Assembly (NCBI RefSeq): GCF_900100655.1
Contig: NZ_FNCE01000009.1
Location: 1 to 64,000 of the forward strand
Source: Limimonas halophila
GTDB lineage: Bacteria > Pseudomonadota > Alphaproteobacteria > Kiloniellales > Rhodovibrionaceae
Direction: 5' to 3'
DNA: 64,000 nt
The notes under the pieces are model-generated. The model was not told the origin of the DNA. It did no database searches and was given only the letters and a program-made list of their open reading frames with translations. This document shows, piece by piece, positions 1 through 8,461 of this stretch. Within the stretch, counting starts at the first letter, position 1; the number at the start of each line of letters is the position of its first letter. Both the position numbers and the translations under genes were made by a program.

Positions 1-2256
1 GGCGAAGCCCTTGCCCGCCTCGCCGGCGCGCGCCGCCTCGATCGTGGCGTTGAGGGCGAGCAGGTTGGTCTTCTCCGCGATGTCCTGAATCTGCTGGATG
101 ACGTCGCCGATCTGGTCCGCCGCCTGCGCCAATGATTGCACCTGCTGGGTGGCCTTGTCGGCCTCGCCGCTGGCCTCGCGCGCCGTTTCCGAGGACTGGC
201 TGATGCGGTCCGAGACCTCGCGGATCGACTGCGTCAACTCCTGCGAGGCCGAGGCCACGGTCTGCACGTTGCCCGAGGCGCGCTCCGCCGCCTCCGCGAC
301 GTTGCCGGCCTTGCTCTTGGCGTCCTGGGCGACCGAGCTCATCGTGTTGGCGGTGCCGTCGAGCTGGGCGCCCGCCGCGCCCACGCGCTCGATGATGCTG
401 CCGACCTCGTTCTCGAAGCGGTCGGCCAGCTCGTGCATCGCCCGGCGGCGCTCCTCGGCCGCGCGCTCGCGCTCCTCGTCGGCGCGGCGGTTGGCTTCCT
501 GCGCCTCCGCCATGCCGTCGCGGAAGACCACCAGCGCGCTCGCCATCTCCGAGATCTCGTCGTGGCCGCGCGTGTCGATCTCCGCCTCCAGATCGCCGCC
601 CGCGACCTGCTGCGTCTGCGCCGTCAGGCGGTCCAGCCGGCGCCCGAAGCTGCGGCCCACGTAGAGCCACGCCACCAGCCCCGCGATCACCAGGCTCGCC
701 ACCGCGATCCCGGCCAGCCACATGCGGCCCTGGGTGATGGCGGCGCCCACCGTGGCCGTGCCGGTGTCCACGGCCGAGCGGCTGGCGGCGACAACCTTGT
801 CCACACTGGCGGACAGGTTCCCGCTCGCCTGGCGCGCTTTGTCCAGCGCGTCTTGTGCGCTGGCCTGCGCTTTCAACTGCTGGCGCCGCAGCGCGAACAC
901 GCTCTTGTCGCCCTGACCGAGACTGACCAGGGCGTTGGCGTTTTCGCGCACAGCCTTGGTCTCCTCGCCGTAGCCCAGGGTGTTGATGGCCATGATGATG
1001 TCGTTCGCGGAGTCCTGGAAGCGCTTCTCCAGGCGTTTCAGGCCCTCGGTGGAATCGACGTTCGCGGCGGTGGCGAGGATGCCGGCCGCGTTGTTGGTCG
1101 CGCTCTGGATCGTGAGGTAGGCGCGCAGCGCCGAGACTTCTTCGTTGATGAGCTGCGAGATCCGGCCCGAGATTTCGCCGCCGACGGTTTCGGCCTGCGT
1201 CTGCATCCGTTTTTCGGCCTTGTCGACGAGCTTGGTGACGTTCTGGATCAGCGTGGAGTGCATGCGCCGCGCCGACTTCAGCGTCCGGTCGCGCCGGCCC
1301 GCGAAGCTCTCGTCGTCCAGCGCCTTCTTGTGCAGCGCGCCCACGCTCTCGTCGCCCGTGGCAGCTTTGCGAATCTTGTCGGCGGCGACGAAGATGATGC
1401 CGTTGCTGCCGTCCTCGGGAACGGCCTCGATGTTTTCGTTGAAGGGCTTGACGGCCTTCTTGAGCTTTTTCTGGATCGGATTGACCGAGAAAGAAAGCTT
1501 GGTCGTCGGCACTTGGGCGAGCAGCGCCATGATGCGATTGGCATTGGCGCGCAACTCCAGAAGGTCGCGCAGCCGGCCGACATCCTGCTTCACCAGCGAG
1601 TTCAGCGTCTTCACGCTTTTCTCGCTGGCGTCGGCGGCACCGTTCTGCAGCGCGGTGTCCGCTTCATCGAGTTTGGGGCCGATGGCCTTCTGCACGGCCG
1701 TGTGACGCTCGCGCACCTTTTCCACGGCCGCGGCGACGTCGGCCTTGGCCGCGAGCCGCGCCTTCACGGCTTTGTTCAGGTCGTAGACGACGTTTTCGAG
1801 CTGCTCGGCCTGCGCCGCCAGATCGGCGTCGGTTGTTTGCGTGGCGCCGTCGAGGCTTTTCACCTGTTTGTTCAGTGTGGTGCTGCGCTCTTCCAGCTTG
1901 GCGTGCGCCTGCTTGCGCTCGTCCTGGCTGTCGGCGCCGGCGAGAACCGGGGCCGCCGCCGAAAGCGCCTCGCTGTTGCGGGCGAGGTCCAGGGCCGCCG
2001 TCATGCGGGGGACGTGGGTGGTTGACACTTCCTGCATGGCGGCGTCCACCGCGCGGTAGGAAAACCACCCGACGCCGCCGGCGGCCACGGTGAGCGCGGC
2101 GACGACGCCGAAGGCGACGAAGAGGCGCGCTTTTACCCCGAACCGGCGCTGGCCCCCGCCGGCGCGCGTCCCGGCGGCCGTCTCGCCAGTGCCGTCCGCG
2201 CCCGCCGGTGCCGCCGTGCCCGTCTCGTGCGTTTCACCACCCTCGTCCTGGCTCAT
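1..2256 (-). CDS. methyl-accepting chemotaxis protein (C-terminus beyond window)
   Basis: Transmembrane chemoreceptor that would signal to CheA/CheW. 752 codons are present; the 3' end is cut by the left window edge exactly in the conserved hairpin tip (EKTNLLALNATIEAARAGE). The start is ATG at 2256, preceded by a strong GAGGAGG. Visible parts: a Gly/Ala/Thr-rich cytoplasmic N-terminus of about 40 residues, TM1 near 43-65, a very long periplasmic region of about 445 residues, TM2 near 513-533, then HAMP and the coiled-coil signalling domain. The periplasmic part is helical-looking and rich in Ala, Lys and Asp, and matches no sensor fold I can name. The ligand is unknown. Confidence 0.93.
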   Translation of the reverse strand, partial: MSQDEGGETHETGTAAPAGADGTGETAAGTRAGGGQRRFGVKARLFVAFGVVAALTVAAGGVGWFSYRAVDAAMQEVSTTHVPRMTAALDLARNSEALSAAAPVLAGADSQDERKQAHAKLEERSTTLNKQVKSLDGATQTTDADLAAQAEQLENVVYDLNKAVKARLAAKADVAAAVEKVRERHTAVQKAIGPKLDEADTALQNGAADASEKSVKTLNSLVKQDVGRLRDLLELRANANRIMALLAQVPTTKLSFSVNPIQKKLKKAVKPFNENIEAVPEDGSNGIIFVAADKIRKAATGDESVGALHKKALDDESFAGRRDRTLKSARRMHSTLIQNVTKLVDKAEKRMQTQAETVGGEISGRISQLINEEVSALRAYLTIQSATNNAAGILATAANVDSTEGLKRLEKRFQDSANDIIMAINTLGYGEETKAVRENANALVSLGQGDKSVFALRRQQLKAQASAQDALDKARQASGNLSASVDKVVAASRSAVDTGTATVGAAITQGRMWLAGIAVASLVIAGLVAWLYVGRSFGRRLDRLTAQTQQVAGGDLEAEIDTRGHDEISEMASALVVFRDGMAEAQEANRRADEERERAAEERRRAMHELADRFENEVGSIIERVGAAGAQLDGTANTMSSVAQDAKSKAGNVAEAAERASGNVQTVASASQELTQSIREVSDRISQSSETAREASGEADKATQQVQSLAQAADQIGDVIQQIQDIAEKTNLLALNATIEAARAGEAGKGFA

Positions 2257-2700
2257 GGTGCTTCCTCCTCGCCGGGCCGCGCGCCCGGCTCAGCGCCAGA
2301 TTCTCGGTTTTTTTGAGCAAAAGAGTCGTTAGCCAATGACAATATGTAACGGTCGTGAAGCAAATCTTAAAGCGGGGTTGCACGCAGGACGGTGCGTGTG
2401 CTCAACGACCGACCGTCCTACCAACAGTCGGCCCTGATCGAATGCAAGGCAACTTGGCCTGTGCGTTTGGCATGGCAAAAACACGTCGTCATGGCTGTTT
2501 TTTGCCCGAACCTCAGGTCACCGGATTTATCATGAAACCAAAAATGCACACCGACTCCGTATTTCGCTGCGCTCGGCCGGCGCGCTGGGGTCTTATTTGT
2601 AGTCCGGTTGATGCGCGTACACAACCGCATGCGCAAAGACGCGTGGCGAGCGGTACCGCGAGGGTGCGCAGCCGCATGGAGAACCTCGCGGCGCCGCGCC
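2257..2700. other. intergenic region, no gene seen
   Basis: About 440 bases between the chemoreceptor start and the egtB stop. The part around 2330-2640 is clearly richer in A+T than its surroundings and presumably holds the receptor promoter. Short open frames on both strands show no convincing ribosome binding site or protein-like composition. Confidence 0.5.
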
Positions 2701-3879
2701 TCACCAGGCCAGGCGCAGCCCCGTGAAGGCGTGGCGCACCTCGGGCTCGAAGAAGTTGCGGAAGCTGGGCCGGCGGACGGCGTCGTGCGTCCAGGCGCTG
2801 CCGCCGCGTGCGATCATGTGGCGGCCGTCGAACCAGGGAACGGAATAGCCCTCATAGGGGAAGGCGCGGAAACCGGGGTAGGGGAAGAGGGCGTTGGCGC
2901 ACCACTCCCAGACCCGTCCCGTGCCATTGAGCAGGCCGGTGCGCGCCGCGGCCTCCCATTCGTGCTCGTGGGGCAGACGCGCGTCCGCCCAGGCGGCGAA
3001 GGCGGCGGCCTCGTGCCAGCTTACGCCCATGACCGGGGCATCCGGATCGAGCGGGCGCACGCCGTCCGGCGTGACCTCGACCCAGGCGCCGTTCGCGGCC
3101 CGACGCCATGCGTCCGGCGCGGCGATGGCGTTCGCCTCGCGCCAAGCCTGGCCGGTTTCGCTCCACCAGCGGTTGGTGCGGTAGCCGCCGTCGGCCATGA
3201 ACGCCAGCCATTCGGCGTTGGTGACGGGATGCCGGGCGATGCGGCCGCCGGCGAGATCCACCTCGCTCGCCGGCCGCTCGTTGTCGTAGGCGCGCACGTC
3301 GTCCCAGCCCACGCGGACACGGCCCGCGGGCAGGGCCGCCGTTTCGGGCGCGGGGATCGCGGGAGCGGGCGTTGCGGGCGCGTGCGGATCGGGTGCCTCG
3401 CGGTGCGCCCGCTGCGCCAGCACGAAGCGGATGGTTTCCAAGTGCTGGGCGTGGTGCTGGTGCAGGAAATGGAGCAGGTAGCTGTCCGCCATCAGCGGAT
3501 GGTCGCGCAGCGCCGGGGGCGGGTCGGCCAGGAGCGCGCGGTGGTGGGCGTGCTCGCGCTCGACGTGGGTGAGCAGGGCGTCGCGCTCGGGCACGCGCTG
3601 GCCGCGGCTGTCCTTGGCGCTGAACTCCGGGAAGTAGAGGGCGTGCTGGCCCGGATCGGACGGTTCGCCCAGGCAGAGTTCGCGCAGCCAGTAGCGCTCG
3701 ACCAGCGCGCAGTGCCCCAGGTGCCAGCCGATGGGGCTGAGCAGGGGATGGTACTGCCTCGCCACCTCGGCGGGCGTCAGCGCTTCCGCGATCCGGCGGG
3801 TCGCGCGGTGCAGACCTTCGAGTTCGCCCGGAACACCGTCCGGATCGGTGTCACCCGGCGAGCGGGCGGCGTGCGACAT
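2701..3879 (-). CDS. egtB: ergothioneine biosynthesis sulfoxide synthase EgtB
   Basis: Non-haem iron enzyme that couples hercynine with a cysteine thiol donor and O2 to a sulfoxide. 392 residues. The N-terminal DinB-like half carries the iron ligands H53 (GWHLGH), H142 and H146 (HxxxHxE). The C-terminal half is an FGE-sulfatase fold ending FTGLRLAW, as in the family. The start ATG at 3879 follows GGAGG with 9 bases spacing; ATG at 3885 is possible but only 3 bases from GGAGG. It overlaps the end of egtC by 29 bases, so the two are translationally coupled. A gamma-glutamylcysteine-using type is inferred because egtC is next door. Confidence 0.92.
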   Translation of the reverse strand: MSHAARSPGDTDPDGVPGELEGLHRATRRIAEALTPAEVARQYHPLLSPIGWHLGHCALVERYWLRELCLGEPSDPGQHALYFPEFSAKDSRGQRVPERDALLTHVEREHAHHRALLADPPPALRDHPLMADSYLLHFLHQHHAQHLETIRFVLAQRAHREAPDPHAPATPAPAIPAPETAALPAGRVRVGWDDVRAYDNERPASEVDLAGGRIARHPVTNAEWLAFMADGGYRTNRWWSETGQAWREANAIAAPDAWRRAANGAWVEVTPDGVRPLDPDAPVMGVSWHEAAAFAAWADARLPHEHEWEAAARTGLLNGTGRVWEWCANALFPYPGFRAFPYEGYSVPWFDGRHMIARGGSAWTHDAVRRPSFRNFFEPEVRHAFTGLRLAW

Positions 3880-4636
3880 CGGCATCGGCCTCCAGCACCA
3901 CGAGGTGATCGGACGGCACGGGCGTCCAGCCGGCGTCGCCGTCCAGCGGTTCGGACGCCACCAGCCGGCCGCCGGCGAAGCCATCGTGCCCCGTATGGAC
4001 GTAGAGGCTGGGCGGCGCCGCGGCCAGGGCGTGGCGCACCGCCACCACGCGCGTCCCATCGCTCACGGCCAGGTTCAGCAGTGCTTTGCCGCCCTGCATC
4101 CAATCGCGCAGCAGGCCGAGCAGCCGCTCGACATGGACCGTGAGGTCCGCGCCGGGGTCGTCCGCCGCGAGCTGGCGCAGCGCGGCGAAGACGTATTCGG
4201 AATCCGTGGTGCCGGCGATCCCCGCCTCGACCTCGGGGCGCAGCCAGGCGCGCATGCGCGTTCGCACGACCTCGGCGAAGCCGCTCAGGAAGCCGTTGTG
4301 CAGGAACAGGAGCCCGTCCGCGGCGAAGGGCATGGTGTTGGCCACGGCGATGGACAGCGGGTCGGTGGCGCTGCGCACGTTCGCCAGCCACAGGGGGCGC
4401 GTCAGGCTGCGCCCCAGCGCGGGCAGGTTGGCGTCGCCCCACGCGGGCAGGGTGGAGCGGTAGGCGGCGGGCCCGCCGTCGTCGGCGTACCAGCCCACGC
4501 CCACGCCGTCGGCGTTCAGCGTCGCCGACAGCGTTTCCCGCGGGGCGTGGGCCTGTTCGATCAGGCTGTGCGGCGGCGTTCGCAGGAACTGGTCAAGCGC
4601 GAGGGGTTGCCCCACGTAGGCGGCGAGACGACACAC
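3851..4636 (-). CDS. egtC: ergothioneine biosynthesis amidohydrolase EgtC
   Basis: Class II glutamine-amidotransferase-like (Ntn) hydrolase that removes the gamma-glutamyl group from the hercynyl sulfoxide intermediate. 261 residues, starting MCRLAAYVG, so Cys2 becomes the N-terminal nucleophile after Met removal. The core shows the GVGWY, LWLANVRSATD and FLHNGFLSGF segments of the family and a DSEYVFAAL stretch. It is the first gene of an egtC-egtB operon, divergent from egtD across 127 bases that must hold both promoters. Confidence 0.92.
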   Translation of the reverse strand: MCRLAAYVGQPLALDQFLRTPPHSLIEQAHAPRETLSATLNADGVGVGWYADDGGPAAYRSTLPAWGDANLPALGRSLTRPLWLANVRSATDPLSIAVANTMPFAADGLLFLHNGFLSGFAEVVRTRMRAWLRPEVEAGIAGTTDSEYVFAALRQLAADDPGADLTVHVERLLGLLRDWMQGGKALLNLAVSDGTRVVAVRHALAAAPPSLYVHTGHDGFAGGRLVASEPLDGDAGWTPVPSDHLVVLEADADVARRPLAG

Positions 4637-4763
4637 GAGGCGGCCTCTCCAATGGATGACAGGAGCTGCGCTTGTGAGGCCGAAGTGCGCGTGCGAGGCT
4701 TCGGCACTCAGGGGTCAGCACACGGGCAACGTAGGGGCCGCACCGGCTTAGGGGAAGATAACC

Positions 4764-5783
4764 GTGACGCCAAGCAGTCCCGACGCCGCGACCGCCCCCG
4801 TCGATGCCGACGCCGCCATCGCCGCCGTCGAACCGCTGCCGCCATCCCGCCGCGTGTCCGGGTTGATCGAGGACGTGCGTGCGGGCTTTGCCAAGCGCCC
4901 GCGCGAGCTGTCGCCCAAGTACTTCTACGACGCCCGCGGCGCCGAGCTGTTCGAGCGCATCTGCGCGCTGCCGGAATACTACCTCACGCGCAGCGAGGCC
5001 GGGCTGCTCGACGCGCACGCGGACGCGCTGATCGACCGCGTGCGCCCGGACCACATCGTGGAGCTGGGCGCGGGCAGCGCGCGCAAGACGGAAACCCTGC
5101 TGGCCGCGTGCGAGCGCGCCGGCCTGGACACCGCCTTCTGGCCGCTCGACGTCTGCGCCAGCGTGCTCGTCGAGGCGCGCGAGCGCTTGCAGGCGCGGTT
5201 CCCCGGCCTGCGGGTGCGCGCGCTGGCGGGCGACCACACGGCCGGCCTGGACCACCTGCCGCCACGGACGGGGCGCACGCTCTTCGTCTTCCTGGGCAGC
5301 TCGCTGGGTAACTTCGAGGGTGAGAGCGCGCGCACCCTGCTCGGCGACATCGCCGCGTGCATGGGGGGCGAGGACCGGCTGCTGCTCGGCGTCGACCCCG
5401 TGAAGGACCGGGAAACCCTGGAAGCCGCCTACAACGACAGCGAGGGCGTGACGGCCGCGTTCAACGCCAACGTGCTCAACGTCCTGAACCGCGAGCTGGA
5501 CGGCGACATCGACGTGGACGCCTTCCGCCACCGGGCGGTGTTCAACCCCGCGGCCAATCGCATCGAGGCCTATCTGGACGTCGTGCGCCGCCACACGGCG
5601 CGGTTGGGGGCGCTGGGTGAAACGTATACTTTCGTGGAAGGCGAGAGCCTGTTCACGGAAATCAGCCGCAAGTTCACGCCGACGGGTCTGGACGGCGACC
5701 TCAATCCCGCCGGCCTTGCGCGCGAAGTGGACTTTTTCGCAGACCGCAATCGCTACGCGCTTCACCTCGTGCGGCGGGCGTGA
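4764..5783 (+). CDS. egtD: L-histidine N-alpha-methyltransferase EgtD
   Basis: SAM-dependent enzyme that trimethylates histidine to hercynine, the first dedicated ergothioneine step. 339 residues, close to the family norm. The start is GTG at 4764 with AGGGGAAG upstream. Visible family segments are SPKYFYDARGAELFERI near the N-terminus, the SAM-binding VELGAGSARKT, FLGSSLGNF, and the C-terminal substrate region with EISRKF. It is divergent from egtC-egtB. No egtA (gamma-glutamylcysteine ligase) or egtE (C-S lyase) is present in the window, so those steps must be encoded elsewhere. Confidence 0.94.
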   Translation: MTPSSPDAATAPVDADAAIAAVEPLPPSRRVSGLIEDVRAGFAKRPRELSPKYFYDARGAELFERICALPEYYLTRSEAGLLDAHADALIDRVRPDHIVELGAGSARKTETLLAACERAGLDTAFWPLDVCASVLVEARERLQARFPGLRVRALAGDHTAGLDHLPPRTGRTLFVFLGSSLGNFEGESARTLLGDIAACMGGEDRLLLGVDPVKDRETLEAAYNDSEGVTAAFNANVLNVLNRELDGDIDVDAFRHRAVFNPAANRIEAYLDVVRRHTARLGALGETYTFVEGESLFTEISRKFTPTGLDGDLNPAGLAREVDFFADRNRYALHLVRRA

Positions 5784-6101
5784 GTCCGGGCGCTGTGGAC
5801 GTGGCGTCTCGCCACAGGTACCCTTTGTGATGCGTGCTCCCCGCCGGTCCCAGATCGTGGTGCGCAAACACGCCCCACGCTGGCGGCCGGCCGAAGGCAA
5901 CACAGGGCAACATCACACGAGAACCAACAGCACACGCGAAGACCCAACCGCCGCGAAGGCGCAACAACCGATAAGCCTCAACAGGGGCAAGCCGAACCAC
6001 GGGTCCGACCCAACCAACGGGCCCGCACGCCGTCACAACACCGCCAAGGGCCGACGGCGAATCGACAAGCAACGAACAGGGTCAACCTCCGGGAGGCGTT
6101 C
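5784..6101 (+). other. thymine-poor leader region upstream of the ABC importer
   Basis: No gene is seen. From 5881 to 6098 the plus strand holds only 9 T in 218 bases by hand count, with A and C strongly over-represented. The ribosome binding site GGGAGG of the next gene closes it. It may be a long, weakly structured mRNA leader. I see no clear promoter hexamers or riboswitch-like helices. Confidence 0.45.
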
Positions 6102-7487
6102 ATGACATCCGACGACAACACCAACGGTTCCGCCTGGTCGCGCCGGCGCATTCTGAAGGCCGGTGCCGCGGGGACCGCCGGGCTCGGCGCCATCCTCGCC
6201 AACGGCAAGATGCCGTATCACTTCGTGCGCGGCGCGTTCGCCGAGGAAGCCATCGGCAACTTCCCCATCAAGGGCAAGACGGCCGTGTTCGGCTTCAACG
6301 TGCCGCAGACGGGTGCCTACGCCGATGAGGGCAAGGACGAGCTGCGCGCCTACAAGCTGGCCGTGAAGCACCTCAACGAGGGCGGCGGCATGCTGGAGAC
6401 GATGCAGCCGACCGCGCTCTCCGGCAACGGTGTGCTGGGCAAGAAGATCGATTTCGTCACCGGCGACACTCAGACCGACCCCGACGCCGCGCGGCAGAGC
6501 GCGCGCCGCATGATCGAGCGCGACGGCGTCATCATGTACTCGGGCGGATCGTCGTCCGCCGTGGCGATCGCCCAGCAGTCGCTCGCCCAGCAGATGGGCG
6601 TGATCTTCATGTCCGGGCTGACGCACTCCAACGACACCACGGGCAAGGACCGGCGCCGCTACGGCTTCCGGCACTTCTTCAACGCCTACATGTCGGGCCA
6701 GGCGCTCGGCCCCATCCTGTCCGAGCAGTACGGCGAGGACCGCAAGGCCTTCCACCTGACGGCGGACTACACCTGGGGCCACACGCAGTACGAGTCCATC
6801 AAGAACGCGACCGAGGGCCAGGGCTGGAAGACGGTCAACAACATCATGACCCCGCTGGGCACCTCGGACTACAGCCAGTTCCTGACGGCGGTGCTCAACT
6901 CGGACGCCGACGTGCTGGTGCTGAACCACTACGGCGGGGACATGGTGAACTCCATCACCCAGGCCGTGCGCTTCGGCATGAAGGGCAAGTCCGTGGGCGG
7001 CAAGGAGATGCAGATCGTCGTCCCGCTGTACAGCCGCCTCATGGCCCAGGGGGCCGGCGCCGAGAACATCGAGGGCGTGCTGGGCAGCCAGAACTGGAAC
7101 TGGAAGCTGGACGACGCCGGCTCCAATGCCTTCAAGAAGGCGTTCGAGGCGGAGTACGGCCAGCCGCCGTCCCAGGCCGCGCACACGGCCTACGTCCAGA
7201 CCCTGCTGTACGCGGACGCCGTCGAGCGGGCGGAGACCTTCTATCCGCCGGCCGTCATCAAGGCGCTGGAGGACCACGAGTTCGACGGCATGGGCAACGG
7301 CAAGACCACCTACCGCGCCTGTGACCACCAGTGCTTCAAGGACATGCTCGTCGTGCAGGGCAAGGCCCCGTCGGAGGCCGAGAGCGAGTTCGATCTGCTT
7401 AAGATCGTCTCGCAGGTGCCGGAGAAGCAGGTGAGTTACGCCTGCGACTTCTTCTCGGGCGAGCTGGGCGACTACAAGCCCGCCTGA
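6102..7487 (+). CDS. branched-chain-amino-acid-type ABC transporter substrate-binding protein
   Basis: Periplasmic binding protein (Peripla_BP_6 fold), 461 residues, first gene of a five-gene importer. The N-terminus SRRRILKAGAAG followed by a hydrophobic stretch looks like a twin-arginine signal with Arg14-Arg16, implying export in folded form. Core segments such as SGGSSSAVAIAQQ and FMSGLTHSND line up with the type I periplasmic fold. The ligand cannot be read; amino acids, amides and urea are all transported by this family. ATG is preceded by GGGAGG. Confidence 0.88.
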   Translation: MTSDDNTNGSAWSRRRILKAGAAGTAGLGAILANGKMPYHFVRGAFAEEAIGNFPIKGKTAVFGFNVPQTGAYADEGKDELRAYKLAVKHLNEGGGMLETMQPTALSGNGVLGKKIDFVTGDTQTDPDAARQSARRMIERDGVIMYSGGSSSAVAIAQQSLAQQMGVIFMSGLTHSNDTTGKDRRRYGFRHFFNAYMSGQALGPILSEQYGEDRKAFHLTADYTWGHTQYESIKNATEGQGWKTVNNIMTPLGTSDYSQFLTAVLNSDADVLVLNHYGGDMVNSITQAVRFGMKGKSVGGKEMQIVVPLYSRLMAQGAGAENIEGVLGSQNWNWKLDDAGSNAFKKAFEAEYGQPPSQAAHTAYVQTLLYADAVERAETFYPPAVIKALEDHEFDGMGNGKTTYRACDHQCFKDMLVVQGKAPSEAESEFDLLKIVSQVPEKQVSYACDFFSGELGDYKPA

Positions 7488-7532
7488 CGACGCGTCCGGG
7501 CCGACACGGCATTCCACGGACAAGGCATTGAA

Positions 7533-7568
7533 GCCACCCCGGTGCGCGCTTCGGCGTTCCGGGGTGGC
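7533..7568 (+). other. intercistronic hairpin between binding-protein and permease genes
   Basis: Perfect 10-bp stem GCCACCCCGG / CCGGGGTGGC with a 16-base loop, no T run. It is placed where importers often have an mRNA-stabilising or partial-termination hairpin, which would let the binding protein be made in excess over the membrane parts. Confidence 0.6.
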
Positions 7569-7588
7569 CGCGCCAGCGGGGGACCCGG

Positions 7589-8461
7589 ATGGAGCTGGCT
7601 GATTTTGCCCTTCAAATGGTTTCCGGCCTGCAGCGCGGGGCGATCTTCGTCCTCATCGCGCTGGGGCTGACGCTGATTTTCGGCACCCTGGGTGTCGTCA
7701 ACTTCGCCCACGGCGCGCTCTACATGCTGGGCGCCTACCTGGGCTTCGTGGTTATTTCCTACGCGGGCCACTGGACCGCCTTCATCGCGGTGCCGCTCGC
7801 CCTCTTCGTCATCGGGATCGCCCTGGAACGCGGGCTCATCCGCTACTTCTACCAGCGCCCCGTCACGGATCAGATCCTGGTGACCTTCGGCCTGGCGCTG
7901 GTGATTCAGGAACTCATGCGCTGGATCTTCGGCGGCACCAACCTGCCCTACAAGATCCCGACGTGGGCGGCGATTCCGGTGGACATCGGCATCGGCTTCT
8001 ACCCGCCCTGGCGGCTGCTGATCATCGGGGTGACCGCGGCCGTGGTGCTCGCGCTCTTCCTGCTGTTCCGCTACACGCGCTTCGGCTTGGTGGTGCGCGC
8101 GGGCATGCGCGATCCCGAGATGCTCAAGTTCCTGGGCATCAACGTCACCCAGCGGTTTTCCATCGTCTTCGGGCTGGGCGCGCTGCTGGCGGGAATCGCC
8201 GGGGTGATGGGCGCGCCGACCACCGGCGTCGTCCCCGAGGTCGGCATGCACGTGCTGGTGCCGTCCTTCCTCGTCGTCGTCATCGGCGGCATGGGCAGCA
8301 TTCCGGGCGCGGTGGTCGCGGGCCTGCTGCTGGGCGTGGCGAAGAGCCTGACGGTGATGCTCTATCCGCCGCTGTCCGACGTCATCCTCTATGTGGTCGC
8401 CGCCGTCGTCATTCTCTGGCGTCCGCGCGGGCTGATGGGCCTGAAGGGAGTGATGGAATGA
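7589..8461 (+). CDS. livH: branched-chain-type ABC transporter permease (LivH family)
   Basis: Inner-membrane permease, 290 residues, with about eight hydrophobic segments. The family signature GLTLIFGTLGVVNFAHGAL is near residue 27 and the coupling region around GINVTQRF with GGMGSIPGA follows later. GGGGGACCCGG precedes the ATG. Its stop overlaps the next start (ATGA), so it is translationally coupled to the LivM-type partner. The symbol denotes family, not proven substrate. Confidence 0.9.
   Translation: MELADFALQMVSGLQRGAIFVLIALGLTLIFGTLGVVNFAHGALYMLGAYLGFVVISYAGHWTAFIAVPLALFVIGIALERGLIRYFYQRPVTDQILVTFGLALVIQELMRWIFGGTNLPYKIPTWAAIPVDIGIGFYPPWRLLIIGVTAAVVLALFLLFRYTRFGLVVRAGMRDPEMLKFLGINVTQRFSIVFGLGALLAGIAGVMGAPTTGVVPEVGMHVLVPSFLVVVIGGMGSIPGAVVAGLLLGVAKSLTVMLYPPLSDVILYVVAAVVILWRPRGLMGLKGVME

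Noticed and set aside
136-2025. Long plus-strand open frame opposite the chemoreceptor
   Set aside because: Arg/Gly/His/Leu-rich mirror of a high-G+C gene; the minus strand has the conserved MCP tip and a strong ribosome binding site. The same reasoning removes other long shadows, for example 13524-15461, 29074-30384 and 48925-50835.
2418-2636. 72-codon minus-strand open frame upstream of the chemoreceptor
   Set aside because: No ribosome binding site and composition typical of random A+T-richer intergenic DNA.
2701-3879. Selenoneine synthase SenA instead of EgtB
   Set aside because: No senB or senC neighbour; egtC overlap and egtD next door fit ergothioneine.
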